Assembly (NCBI GenBank): GCA_022701475.1
Contig: JAKOOI010000376.1
Coordinates: forward strand, 1-7,244
Length of the DNA: 7,244 nt
Reading direction: 5' to 3'
From: Weeksellaceae bacterium
GTDB taxonomy: Bacteria > Bacteroidota > Bacteroidia > Flavobacteriales > Weeksellaceae
Part shown: in pieces, positions 1 to 5,342 of the stretch
How the letters are laid out: each line of letters opens with the position of its first letter
Numbering within the stretch: position 1 is the first letter of the stretch
Made by a program: the position numbers and the translations under genes
The notes under the pieces: generated by a model
Database searches by the model: none
What the model was told of the DNA's origin: nothing
What the model saw: only the letters and a program-made list of their open reading frames with translations

Positions 1-120
1 AGCATGCTGTCCGGTAAAATGGTATACCTGACTTCCGGTAAGAATTATTATGTAAACGTGGAAAGCAACTCCGTAAGTGTAATCGGATCACAGAAATTTA
101 AATTGAATTATGTACAGTAA
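1..120 (+). CDS. 3' end of an unrecognised protein gene (partial)
   Basis: The first frame is open from base 1 to a TAA at 118-120 and encodes the last 39 residues of a protein that starts upstream of the window. The tail alternates hydrophobic and polar residues with many Ser, Asn, Val and Tyr (for example KNYYVNVESNSVSVIGSQ), which suggests a beta-rich C-terminal domain and gives no recognisable motif. No cysteine or catalytic signature is visible. The reading frame is supported by protein-like composition and by lying just ahead of a hairpin terminator at 247-276. With only 39 residues I cannot assign a family or be certain that the frame is genuine. Confidence 0.6.
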   Translation, partial: SMLSGKMVYLTSGKNYYVNVESNSVSVIGSQKFKLNYVQ

Positions 121-210
121 ATAATACCGGTTTACCGTGCATGCCGATCGATTGTGCTGATTTTGCCGGCTGCTGCCATATAGAAATTGATTGGATGTAC
201 CGGAGATGAA

Positions 211-224
211 TCCGAGGCCTCGGA
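211..224. repeat. perfect 14-bp palindrome
   Basis: The sequence TCCGAGGCCTCGGA is its own reverse complement. It lies about 20 bp before the hairpin terminator. It could be a dimeric protein binding site, but a palindrome of this length is expected to occur by chance at a rate below about one per window, so the biological meaning is weak. Confidence 0.3.
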
Positions 225-246
225 AATGATGAAGAAGCATATAAGG

Positions 247-276
247 AAAACACCGGATCAGCCGGTGTTTCTTTTT
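247..276. terminator. bidirectional rho-independent terminator
   Basis: The arms AAACACCGG (248-256) and CCGGTGTTT (262-270) pair perfectly over 9 bp around a 5-nt loop. On the plus strand they are followed by CTTTTT (271-276). On the minus strand the stem is followed by TTTCC. It probably ends transcription of the partial gene at 1-120, and could also stop minus-strand transcripts from 381 or from the GLPGLI gene. Confidence 0.8.
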
Positions 277-294
277 AAATACAGTGAACAGATA

Positions 295-381
295 TCACCA
301 AGATGATTTGCTTACAATGAGATCAATGTGCTTTTGGCCCAGCTGACCGGATTGTCCCAGGAAATCTGTAAATTCGCTCAT
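295..381 (-). pseudogene. 28-codon remnant, possibly the start of a Crp/Fnr-type regulator
   Basis: On the minus strand an ATG at 381-379 opens 28 codons ending in TGA at 297-295. The peptide begins MSEFTDFLGQSGQLGQKHID and has protein-like composition. A good -7 box (TACCTTTG, 393-386) lies 4 nt ahead of the ATG, in the same spacing style as the TetR gene in this window. The pattern of an acidic start, an FL..SGQL stretch and then a short amphipathic helix resembles the N-terminus of Bacteroidota Crp/Fnr regulators, which normally continue for about 190 residues with a cyclic-nucleotide-binding fold and a helix-turn-helix. None of that follows, and the terminator hairpin comes about 20 bp later, so I read this as a gene start whose body was deleted. 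The family match is from memory and tentative. It could instead be a true small peptide. Confidence 0.3.
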
Positions 382-385
382 GCTG

Positions 386-393
386 CAAAGGTA
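386..393 (-). promoter_or_regulatory. -7 box TACCTTTG of the minus-strand remnant
   Basis: Read on the minus strand the octamer TACCTTTG matches the Bacteroidota -7 consensus TAnnTTTG exactly. No TTG is seen at the expected -33 position. It lies 4 nt before the ATG at 381, so a transcript would begin at or near the start codon. Confidence 0.35.
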
Positions 394-463
394 TCAAATC
401 CGGACAGACGAAATCGTGAGCCGGACAGGGATCTCAGCAGCACCGGCAGCCGGTCATAATTGC

Positions 464-489
464 CCCTGCAATTGCTGATTTTTGCAGGG
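464..489. repeat. inverted repeat, 8-bp stem
   Basis: CCCTGCAA (464-471) and TTGCAGGG (482-489) are exact reverse complements separated by 10 nt. There is no T-tract on either side, so it is a poor candidate for an intrinsic terminator. It may be a weak transcript-end structure for the GLPGLI gene 150 bp away, or a relic repeat. Confidence 0.4.
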
Positions 490-639
490 ACTGCAGATTG
501 TAAGACATGCAATGCTCTTCTCCGCCTAACTGTCCGGCAGCTGTGGTCACCAGTCTTCCGACTATATCCGCAGGCAGCCTATATCGTGAACAGGCGGGCC
601 GGTATCTCATTTTTATTTGTGACCTGATGCAGTTACCCT

Positions 640-1455
640 TTATTTCAGTGTATTCAGCTCAATCAGATTATTGTCCTGAGCCAGTTTGGCCATGATCTGC
701 CTGTTGATTTCCCTGATGACTTCTGCCGATGTCCGCATGTTCCCGTTGGAATCGATTTGGTCAGGGATCCTGCCTGCCAAATCTGCAGTCGGATTGGCGC
801 GGTAATTTTTAAATTTCTTAACAAATTGGTCATGATGCAGTTCGGTGATTCTGTATTGGCCAAGATCAGGATAGACAAATTCGTTCTGAATGCTTCGGAT
901 GCCTTCCAATTTCCAACTATGACTTTTTGTCCCGTCTTCCACTTTCAGAATCAATCCCGGTAAACCTTTAAATTTGTAAGGACCATCCTGAATGGGAATA
1001 TCTTTGGTGAACCATGCCGTCCAGTTTCTGCCGCCAAATTCTGTCGTCGCCTTCTGCACGTCATAATTCAGGATTTTGGAAAATTCGTTGGTGAGTTTCC
1101 ACTTAAAATCTACATCCTGCTTCACTTTATATTTATCCCAGACCAGGAAAAGAATGTGTATCAATTGATTGGAATCGGGATATTTGGTCACCCGTTCATT
1201 GACCGACTCTACGTTAGCCGGCATGGAGTTGATGCCCTTTTTAAAATCTGCCGCCTGGGCAGAATCTGAGGCATATCGTACAGAACTGTAATATTCGGAT
1301 CTGTCTTTCAGGATATTCAGAATCATTATTTCTGATTTGACGTCAGCTTTGTTAGCAGAGTCAGGAATGAATCTGTATTCGTAAAGGAATTGTTTATTTT
1401 GCCCGTAAGCCAGGAATGAAATCAGGAATAAAAGTAAAGTCTGTATAAGCTTCAT
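640..1455 (-). CDS. GLPGLI family protein, secreted
   Basis: This 271-residue protein belongs to the GLPGLI family, a Bacteroidota-specific group of exported proteins of unknown biochemical function. The family hallmark GLPGLI is at residues 164-169, in the typical context AWFTKDIPIQDGPYKFKGLP. Residues 1-18 form a signal peptide: Lys2, a hydrophobic core LLLFLISFL, and a likely cut after AYG before Gln19. The mature protein should therefore be periplasmic or envelope-associated. The frame stays open 42 codons further upstream, but I chose the ATG at 1455 because the signal peptide starts there and a TATATTTG box lies 19 nt ahead. Family members are often found beside TonB-dependent receptors, and none is visible here. 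The length is normal for the family and I see no damage. The gene appears to be monocistronic. Confidence 0.9.
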   Translation of the reverse strand: MKLIQTLLLFLISFLAYGQNKQFLYEYRFIPDSANKADVKSEIMILNILKDRSEYYSSVRYASDSAQAADFKKGINSMPANVESVNERVTKYPDSNQLIHILFLVWDKYKVKQDVDFKWKLTNEFSKILNYDVQKATTEFGGRNWTAWFTKDIPIQDGPYKFKGLPGLILKVEDGTKSHSWKLEGIRSIQNEFVYPDLGQYRITELHHDQFVKKFKNYRANPTADLAGRIPDQIDSNGNMRTSAEVIREINRQIMAKLAQDNNLIELNTLK

Positions 1456-1474
1456 TGTTATCAGGTTTGGAAAG

Positions 1475-1482
1475 CAAATATA
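1475..1482 (-). promoter_or_regulatory. -7 box TATATTTG of the GLPGLI gene
   Basis: On the minus strand TATATTTG matches TAnnTTTG exactly and ends 19 nt before the chosen ATG, implying a leader of roughly a dozen nucleotides. A clear TTG at -33 is not present. It supports the downstream start codon over the longer open frame, because that longer frame would begin about 100 nt upstream of the promoter. Confidence 0.5.
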
Positions 1483-1619
1483 GTATTTAATTCCTGGATT
1501 AATGGAGATGAACAGCGACGCCGCTTCCGTCAGCAAAGATGCTATCAGATATAAAAATGAAATAGGGCGGGTTTTTACCATGTGAACAGACGGGCCTTAC
1601 AGCACGGTTCACCCAGTTT

Positions 1620-1638
1620 GCCTTATGTCAGGTAAGGC
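1620..1638. repeat. inverted repeat, 6-bp stem
   Basis: GCCTTA (1620-1625) and TAAGGC (1633-1638) are exact reverse complements around the 7-nt loop TGTCAGG. No T-tract follows on either strand. It may be a remnant of a palindromic repeat or chance. Confidence 0.3.
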
Positions 1639-1738
1639 GGAAACATGAGCAGGAACATAAATTGCCGATGATGAAATATATAGCGAAGCCGGCTGCGACT
1701 TAAGCAATACCGGATGACATCCATCCTGCACACAATAA

Positions 1739-1908
1739 ATTCATTTCCTTACCGGAGGATTTTATGGAAGTGAAGAGTTTTTTGCCGTCATAAAATTTTT
1801 ATATACTCCAAATGAAAAAACTGATGAACCCGGGAAATTACTGTATCATTTACCGGGATTGTTTACAGTTCGGAAGTTGACGATTTTTACCTGGAAATGA
1901 AACAGTAA
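1739..1908 (+). pseudogene. frameshifted C-terminal remnant of an unrecognised gene
   Basis: Two overlapping plus-strand frames join into one plausible protein tail. The first is open from 1739 and reads GGFYGSEEFFAVIKFLYTP, then NEKTDEP up to about 1830. The second takes over near the ACCCGGG run at 1828-1834 and reads EITVSFTGIVYSSEVDDFY, then LEMKQ before a TAA at 1906-1908. Both parts have the amino-acid texture of a real, beta-rich soluble protein, while the alternative continuation of each frame looks less natural and stops. Further upstream in the first frame the segment ADDEIYSEAGCDLSNTG (1664-1714) also looks coding but is cut off by in-frame TGA and TAA codons. No start codon or promoter is evident. 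I do not recognise the family. Immunity-like or DUF proteins of about 120-150 residues are possibilities only. Confidence 0.35.
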
Positions 1909-2198
1909 AACGCTGTGATGCCGCGCTGCTCAATTTTCAGGGCATTTAATTGCTGTTAAGTTTCAGATGTACTTATTGCGTCAAAGGATTGCTGCGTTCA
2001 TGACCGTAATACATTATTTTACTTCCTGGTCAGCCTTCGTATCCTTTATTTTAAAGGGAGCCGTGCGATGGATGGCAAGTCTTTCAGAAATATAACACAG
2101 ATTGCATTGAATGCCGTTATTATTCCGCAAAAATCCTGTTGAAAAGTCACCTTATCATGCTGAGCTTACCGTTGAGCTGTTTTTGATAGCATGTAATT

Positions 2199-2591
2199 TT
2201 ATATGGTAATTTCCAGCCAGTTGCCTTCAGGATCCTCTGCCGTACTTTCATAATACCCGTCACCGGTTACTCTCGGTTCTCCCGTAATCCTGTAGCCGTC
2301 TGCGCGTAATTTTTCAGTAAGGTGGTCTACGGCCTCTTTGCTTCCGACGGATATTGCGATATGGGCATATCCCATCAGCCGTCCTCTGATTCCACTGTTC
2401 TCTGTAATACCAGGCATTTCCATCAGTTCGATCCTGGCAGCGCTCTGATCACCGGATTTCAGGAAATAGGAGGAAAATCCTTTTCTCGGGTTGATGTATT
2501 TCTCATTGCTGGTCATGCTGAAATAGGTCATGTAAAAATGACGCATCTCTTCAAGATTATGGCACCAGATGGCAATATGCTCTATTTTCAT
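2199..2591 (-). CDS. VOC family (glyoxalase/bleomycin-resistance/dioxygenase-like) protein
   Basis: This 130-residue single-domain protein has the vicinal-oxygen-chelate fold, made of two babbabbb modules. The expected metal ligands are all visible: His5 in KIEHIAIW, Glu55 in RIELMEMPG, His77 in YAHIAISV and Glu127 in NWLEITI. The motif EDPEGNWLEI (119-128) is typical of the last strand. Family members include lactoylglutathione lyase, fosfomycin-modifying enzymes and extradiol dioxygenases. The sequence alone does not identify the substrate, and lactoylglutathione lyase or a related isomerase is the most general reading. The frame extends 14 codons upstream, but the ATG at 2591 puts the first conserved strand at the normal N-terminus. 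It is transcribed away from the TetR gene with 255 bp between the two starts. A degenerate version of the TetR site lies at 2645-2658, so co-regulation is possible but unproven. Confidence 0.85.
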   Translation of the reverse strand: MKIEHIAIWCHNLEEMRHFYMTYFSMTSNEKYINPRKGFSSYFLKSGDQSAARIELMEMPGITENSGIRGRLMGYAHIAISVGSKEAVDHLTEKLRADGYRITGEPRVTGDGYYESTAEDPEGNWLEITI

Positions 2592-2644
2592 GGCAGAATA
2601 CTTTAGGATTAATTTCAGGCAATTATACAACATTTTAATTCTAT

Positions 2645-2658
2645 AATCGGATCGGTTT
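2645..2658. promoter_or_regulatory. possible degenerate TetR site upstream of the VOC gene
   Basis: AATCGGATCGGTTT matches the operator in front of the TetR gene at 11 of 14 positions, and its reverse complement matches the exporter operator at 11 of 14. It lies about 55-70 nt upstream of the VOC start codon. The match is weak and could be chance. Confidence 0.2.
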
Positions 2659-2687
2659 TGCTTACATTATCTTATAGTTGGAAAAAA

Positions 2688-2807
2688 ATGGTAAAAGCGG
2701 GCTTATATCAATACGGTGCCGCTCCTGAAAGTACTTGGGGATCAATACCATCCGGAACAGGGTGGCGTCCTGTGAAGTCCGGAGCATCTGAACAAAATCA
2801 GTATTAA
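2688..2807 (+). CDS. possible 39-residue peptide gene upstream of the TetR gene
   Basis: An ATG at 2688 after an A-rich run (GGAAAAAAATG) opens 39 codons ending with TAA at 2805-2807. The peptide begins MVKAGLYQYGAAPESTWGSI and ends GTGWRPVKSGASEQNQY. It is polar, has two tryptophans and no cysteine, and has no transmembrane segment or recognisable motif. The same frame is open back to 2613, for 64 codons in all, so the ATG may lie inside an older, decayed gene. The stop falls 1 bp before the TetR operator, so a transcript would run into the regulator promoter. I do not recognise it. A chance frame is the main alternative. Confidence 0.25.
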   Translation: MVKAGLYQYGAAPESTWGSIPSGTGWRPVKSGASEQNQY

Positions 2808-2808
2808 T

Positions 2809-2826
2809 TTAAACTGTTCGGTTTAA
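2809..2826. promoter_or_regulatory. TetR operator, regulator copy
   Basis: TTAAACTGTTCGGTTTAA is a near-palindrome with matching 6-bp outer arms TTAAAC/GTTTAA. It ends 5 bp before the -7 box of the TetR gene, in the -33/-7 spacer, where a bound dimer would block RNA polymerase. The core AAACTGTTCGGTTT recurs with symmetric changes (AAACCGTTCAGTTT) before the exporter start. Binding is inferred. Confidence 0.75.
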
Positions 2827-2831
2827 TATTG

Positions 2832-2839
2832 TATATTTG
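2832..2839 (+). promoter_or_regulatory. -7 box TATATTTG of the TetR gene
   Basis: TATATTTG matches the Bacteroidota TAnnTTTG box exactly and ends 7 nt before the ATG at 2847, so the transcript would have almost no leader. The region of the expected -33 box is taken up by the operator arm TTAAAC, with no TTG. Confidence 0.6.
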
Positions 2840-2846
2840 CAGGATT

Positions 2847-3434
2847 ATGCCAAGAAAAAAGGAATTTGATTACGAAGAAAAACTGGAAGCAGCCATGCAT
2901 CTGTTTTGGGAGCAGGGATATCACTTTACTTCCCTCAGCGACCTTGAAAGCCGTCTGAAAATTAACAGAAGCAGCATTTATCCTACTTACGGCGATAAAA
3001 AAGAATTGCTGCTGAAATGTCTCGACCGGTACCAAAAGGGCAAGCTTTCAGAATATCAGTCCTTTCTGCGGGACAAAAGCCATAATGCCCTGGAAGATTT
3101 AAAGCAGATCCTGGTGATGGCCGTAAAGCAGAGCATAAGTGATCAGAAAGTCTGCCTGGCCGTAAAGATGGTTTTTGAAACGGCCCTGGCGGATGAGGAA
3201 ATTAACCGGATGCTGTTAACCAACGAGAAAAGCATAGAGAAGGTATATCTTGCCATTCTTGAACGCGGAATCCTTCAAAATCTTATTAAGGACGATCTGG
3301 ATACGGAAACTACGGCTGCCTTCTTTGCCAGCTCATCTGCAACACTCCTGAAAAACTATGTCCTGCACCGGGATCAGAATCAGGTTGACAACATGATTCA
3401 GCTGATGATTCAGCTGGTCAGCACAAAGAAATAG
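2847..3434 (+). CDS. TetR/AcrR family transcriptional regulator
   Basis: This 195-residue protein is a TetR-type repressor. Residues 9-62 form the DNA-binding domain: helix [16 protein letters not shown], then the helix-turn-helix [25 protein letters not shown] (27-51), then the helix [13 protein letters not shown]. The remaining alpha-helical part (about 65-195) is the ligand-binding and dimerisation domain, which is variable between family members, so the inducer cannot be read from the sequence. I start at ATG 2847, because an in-frame ATG 18 nt earlier lies on the promoter box. The exporter gene begins 88 bp downstream on the same strand. Matching palindromes in front of both genes indicate that this protein represses its own gene and the exporter until a toxic ligand binds it. 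The length and domain order are normal. Confidence 0.92.
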   Translation: MPRKKEFDYEEKLEAAMHLFWEQGYHFTSLSDLESRLKINRSSIYPTYGDKKELLLKCLDRYQKGKLSEYQSFLRDKSHNALEDLKQILVMAVKQSISDQKVCLAVKMVFETALADEEINRMLLTNEKSIEKVYLAILERGILQNLIKDDLDTETTAAFFASSSATLLKNYVLHRDQNQVDNMIQLMIQLVSTKK

Positions 3435-3485
3435 CGGGTAAGCCGGCCATCCTCTGATTTTAAAAAAAAAATTAAAAAACAATCA

Positions 3486-3493
3486 TATATTTT
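3486..3493 (+). promoter_or_regulatory. candidate -7 box of the exporter gene
   Basis: TATATTTT fits TAnnTTTG at seven of eight positions, in a very A/T-rich 50-bp tract between the two genes. Transcription from here would start near 3500 and the operator at 3504-3521 would lie just downstream, acting as a roadblock. TATTTTTT at 3488-3495 is an equally good alternative. Confidence 0.3.
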
Positions 3494-3503
3494 TTACCCT
3501 ATT

Positions 3504-3521
3504 TTAAACCGTTCAGTTTAT
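3504..3521. promoter_or_regulatory. TetR operator, exporter copy
   Basis: TTAAACCGTTCAGTTTAT carries the core AAACCGTTCAGTTT (3506-3519), which matches 12 of 14 positions of the site before the TetR gene. The two differences swap between the half-sites, as expected for a dimer-bound palindrome. It ends 1 nt before the exporter ATG, so it occupies the leader and ribosome-binding region. Confidence 0.75.
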
Positions 3522-3522
3522 T

Positions 3523-4689
3523 ATGAAAACAAACCTAAACAAGAGAATTGCCTGGGTAGGATGCCTGGGGGTCATTGGAATTATCAGCACAGAATTCGGA
3601 ATTATCGGCGTTTTGCCGCAGATTGCTGAATTTTATAACATCAGCATCAGTACAGCGGGGTATCTGCTGAGTGCTTTCGCCATGCTGATTGCGGTAACCG
3701 GTCCTTTCACTGTATTATTTGCTTCCCGGTTTGATAAGAGAACCATCATGCTCTGTGCCATGGGACTGTTTTTCATTTCCAATTTTTTCTCCATCTTCAG
3801 TCCGCCTTTCTGGATCCTGATGCTGCTGAGGGTACTTCCCACTGTTCTTCATCCCGCTTTTTTTTCGATGGCGATCGCGGCTGCAGTTAAGGGAACATCT
3901 CAGAAAGACCAGATGCGGCTCACAGCCGTCATTATCGGAGGGATTTCCCTGGCCCAGGTTACACTGATTCCTTTAAGTACCTTCGTCGCGAGCATGTATT
4001 CATGGCAGTCGGCCTATATCATCCAGGGATTCATCATACTGGTCACCTTTTTAATCATCATCAGATACATACCCTCTTTACCCAATGAACGGCCTGCTCC
4101 ATTTAGGAACCAGCTTTCGATATTGACGCAGCCGCGCTTTATTTCGGGGACGCTTCTAAATCTGCTGCTGATTACAGCGTGGTTTTGTTCATATGGTTAT
4201 TTCGCAGATTATCTCACAAAAGAAAAGCACAGGAGCGAACAGGAGATCAGTATCTTGTTGCTGCTCTTCGGCGCTATGGGGGTCTTGTCAAATTACGTAT
4301 CAGGAAGATTATTGGGTAAGAATATGTTCCGGACAGCTCTGTTTTTCATCAGCGGAGTCTTTGCGGTACCCTTTTTATTCTATTATACCGGTGATTCTTT
4401 TTTAAGTGTGGCTGCCGTTACAGGAGTTTGGGGAATGATGTACGGGCCGTGTTTCCTGATCGGGGTGGGGTATATGATCTCAGCAGCACCCCATGCAAAG
4501 GAATTTGCCAACAGCCTTCAGACCTCATTCGGAAATTTAGGCGTGTCCTTCGGAACGGCGGCCGGGGGATTTTGTATCAGCAGGTACGGAATATCAGTTG
4601 TACCCTGGATAGGAATAGTCTTCGGGATTTTAGCTGTTTTTGCCGTATTCTGGCGCGTTTATCTGGATAAGAAAGGATCTGGGTATTGA
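3523..4689 (+). CDS. MFS transporter, DHA1 (AraJ-like) drug/metabolite exporter
   Basis: This 388-residue protein is a 12-helix major facilitator exporter of the DHA1 class, driven by proton antiport across the inner membrane. TM1 carries the class signature STEFGIIGVLPQIA (22-35) with an acidic Glu24. Motif A, the TM2-TM3 loop, is ASRFDKRT (67-74). Arg103 in TM4 (LLRVLP) corresponds to the motif B arginine. The glycine/proline-rich TM5 stretch GGISLAQVTLIPLSTF (139-154) is motif C-like and typical of antiporters. The central cytoplasmic loop is about 181-207, and six further hydrophobic helices follow to residue 380. Relatives export arabinose, purines, chloramphenicol or other drugs, and the substrate here is not readable. 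The ATG at 3523 directly follows a TetR operator, so expression should be inducible through the neighbouring regulator. The length is normal for the family and no lesion is visible. Confidence 0.92.
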   Translation: MKTNLNKRIAWVGCLGVIGIISTEFGIIGVLPQIAEFYNISISTAGYLLSAFAMLIAVTGPFTVLFASRFDKRTIMLCAMGLFFISNFFSIFSPPFWILMLLRVLPTVLHPAFFSMAIAAAVKGTSQKDQMRLTAVIIGGISLAQVTLIPLSTFVASMYSWQSAYIIQGFIILVTFLIIIRYIPSLPNERPAPFRNQLSILTQPRFISGTLLNLLLITAWFCSYGYFADYLTKEKHRSEQEISILLLLFGAMGVLSNYVSGRLLGKNMFRTALFFISGVFAVPFLFYYTGDSFLSVAAVTGVWGMMYGPCFLIGVGYMISAAPHAKEFANSLQTSFGNLGVSFGTAAGGFCISRYGISVVPWIGIVFGILAVFAVFWRVYLDKKGSGY

Positions 4690-4751
4690 CAGGGCTGATG
4701 TTGCTTAGGAATTTAATTAATAAATATCACCAAATGATGAAAATATTTTAT

Positions 4752-4759
4752 TAACTTTG
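4752..4759 (+). promoter_or_regulatory. -7 box TAACTTTG of the bacteriocin-like gene
   Basis: TAACTTTG is an exact TAnnTTTG match in A/T-rich DNA after the exporter stop. It leaves a leader of about 30-35 nt before the ATG at 4800. No TTG is seen at -33. It indicates that the peptide gene is transcribed separately from the exporter. Confidence 0.55.
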
Positions 4760-4799
4760 AGAATAGCAATTAAAATGATACTCTAAACCAAAATCTGTT

Positions 4800-4967
4800 A
4801 TGAAAAATTTAAAATCGCTGTCAAGAAAAGAACTGAAAGGAATTAAAGGAGCGGCATCCGTGTCAAAGTGCCCTCCAGGGTACTATTATTGTCCTGAAGC
4901 GGATGTATGTGTCCCGCTTAATGCAGGATGCTATATTATCGTGCCGGATATCCCCGTAGAAGGATAG
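4800..4967 (+). CDS. bacteriocin-like leader peptide precursor with four cysteines
   Basis: This 55-residue precursor begins with the leader MKNLKSLSRKELKGIKGA. That pattern (Lys-rich start, LSRKELK, then IxG plus a small residue) is typical of bacteriocin-like and RiPP-like peptides in Chryseobacterium, which are cut after a double-glycine-type site by a peptidase-containing exporter. Here the site is Gly-Ala, not Gly-Gly. The core (about residues 19-55) has cysteines at 24, 31, 37 and 44, spaced C-x6-C-x5-C-x6-C, in the order CPPGYYYC, PEADVC, VPLNAGC. It ends in an acidic tail VPDIPVEG. Two disulfides or thioether-type links are possible. No modifying enzyme, immunity gene or exporter is adjacent, so export would depend on genes elsewhere. 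It has its own promoter box and hairpin terminator. Whether it is antimicrobial, a signal or something else is unknown. Confidence 0.75.
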   Translation: MKNLKSLSRKELKGIKGAASVSKCPPGYYYCPEADVCVPLNAGCYIIVPDIPVEG

Positions 4968-4993
4968 GCATCGGATGATTAAAAGTAAATCAG

Positions 4994-5034
4994 AAGCGGC
5001 TGTCTAGGAAGTTCAGACAGCCGCTTTGCCTTTT
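4994..5034 (+). terminator. strong hairpin terminator after the peptide gene
   Basis: AAGCGGCTGTCT (4994-5005) and AGACAGCCGCTT (5015-5026) form a perfect 12-bp stem with a 9-nt loop, followed by TTGCCTTTT. The U-tract is interrupted but the stem is GC-rich and the position, 27 nt after the stop codon, is right for the bacteriocin-like gene. Confidence 0.8.
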
Positions 5035-5052
5035 GGAAGTTTCCTATCTTCA

Positions 5053-5158
5053 TTTAACGTGAGTTCGAAGTGGAGATAGAATTAACTAACTGATATTAAT
5101 TTTGTTACACACAATCAGTTGCATCAGGCTTCAACCTGATATGAAATTGTAATTCCGG
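5053..5158 (+). repeat. degenerate repeat unit, copy A
   Basis: The unit starts with TTTAACGTGAGTTCG (5053-5067). A palindrome ATCAGG-CTTCAA-CCTGAT lies at 5123-5140, 67 bp after the AACG of the box, and a CCGG at 5155-5158 is 99 bp after it. Copy B has the same landmarks at nearly the same distances, although the sequence between them has diverged. Confidence 0.5.
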
Positions 5159-5240
5159 ATTGACTTTTGCCTACGTTTATTACTGGTTTTGGGTACAGTC
5201 CATTTCTATTGATATCTGGATACTATCGATAAGTCTGCGC

Positions 5241-5342
5241 TTAAACGTGAGTTCGGTATAATAAATGATCGAAAGGATTCTGAATTTAAATTATAGTGTA
5301 TTAATCAATAGCGTCGGCTTCAGCCCGACGTCATATATCCGG
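5241..5342 (+). repeat. degenerate repeat unit, copy B
   Basis: The box AACGTGAGTTCG (5244-5255) is identical over 12 bp to copy A, 188 bp downstream. The palindrome CGTCGG-CTTCAGC-CCGACG lies at 5312-5330, offset 68, and CCGG lies at 5339-5342, offset 95. The shared loop core CTTCA(A/G) and the layout suggest two members of one repeat family. Confidence 0.5.

Larger units (their letters stand above)
121..639. other. gene-poor stretch between the partial gene and the GLPGLI gene
   Basis: No convincing intact gene is present here. The stretch holds a perfect 14-bp palindrome (211-224), a bidirectional hairpin terminator (247-276), a short minus-strand reading frame with a good promoter box (295-393), a small palindrome ACCGG-CAG-CCGGT at 442-454, and a second inverted repeat (464-489). 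Reading frames on the plus strand around 507-695 have no supporting signals and run into the 3' end of the GLPGLI gene. The mix of decayed frame and palindromes suggests an eroded intergenic region. Confidence 0.6.
1456..2198. other. 743-bp stretch with no intact gene
   Basis: The stretch separates two minus-strand genes. It holds the GLPGLI promoter, two short inverted repeats (GTGAAC/GTTCAC at 1582-1612 and GCCTTA/TAAGGC at 1620-1638), and a probable frameshifted gene remnant at 1739-1908. From 1909 to 2198 short frames are open for 25-45 codons in more than one register (for example a plus-strand frame ending at a TGA near 2143), but none has a recognisable product or promoter. I see no terminator with a T-tract for the VOC gene. 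Confidence 0.55.

Noticed and set aside
507..695. Plus-strand frame of 62 codons before and across the 3' end of the GLPGLI gene
   Set aside because: It has no promoter, no recognisable motif and a composition unlike the neighbouring proteins, and its second part is antisense to a well-supported gene.
1456..1581. 42-codon N-terminal extension of the GLPGLI frame
   Set aside because: The signal peptide begins at the internal ATG at 1455 and the promoter box at 1475-1482 lies inside the extension, so the longer start is unlikely to be used.
2322..2606. 94-codon plus-strand frame opposite the VOC gene
   Set aside because: It is antisense to a protein with all four metal ligands of the VOC family, and the translation has no family features.
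4193..4670. Two out-of-frame plus-strand frames inside the exporter gene
   Set aside because: They overlap transmembrane-helix coding sequence of an intact MFS protein and encode nothing recognisable.
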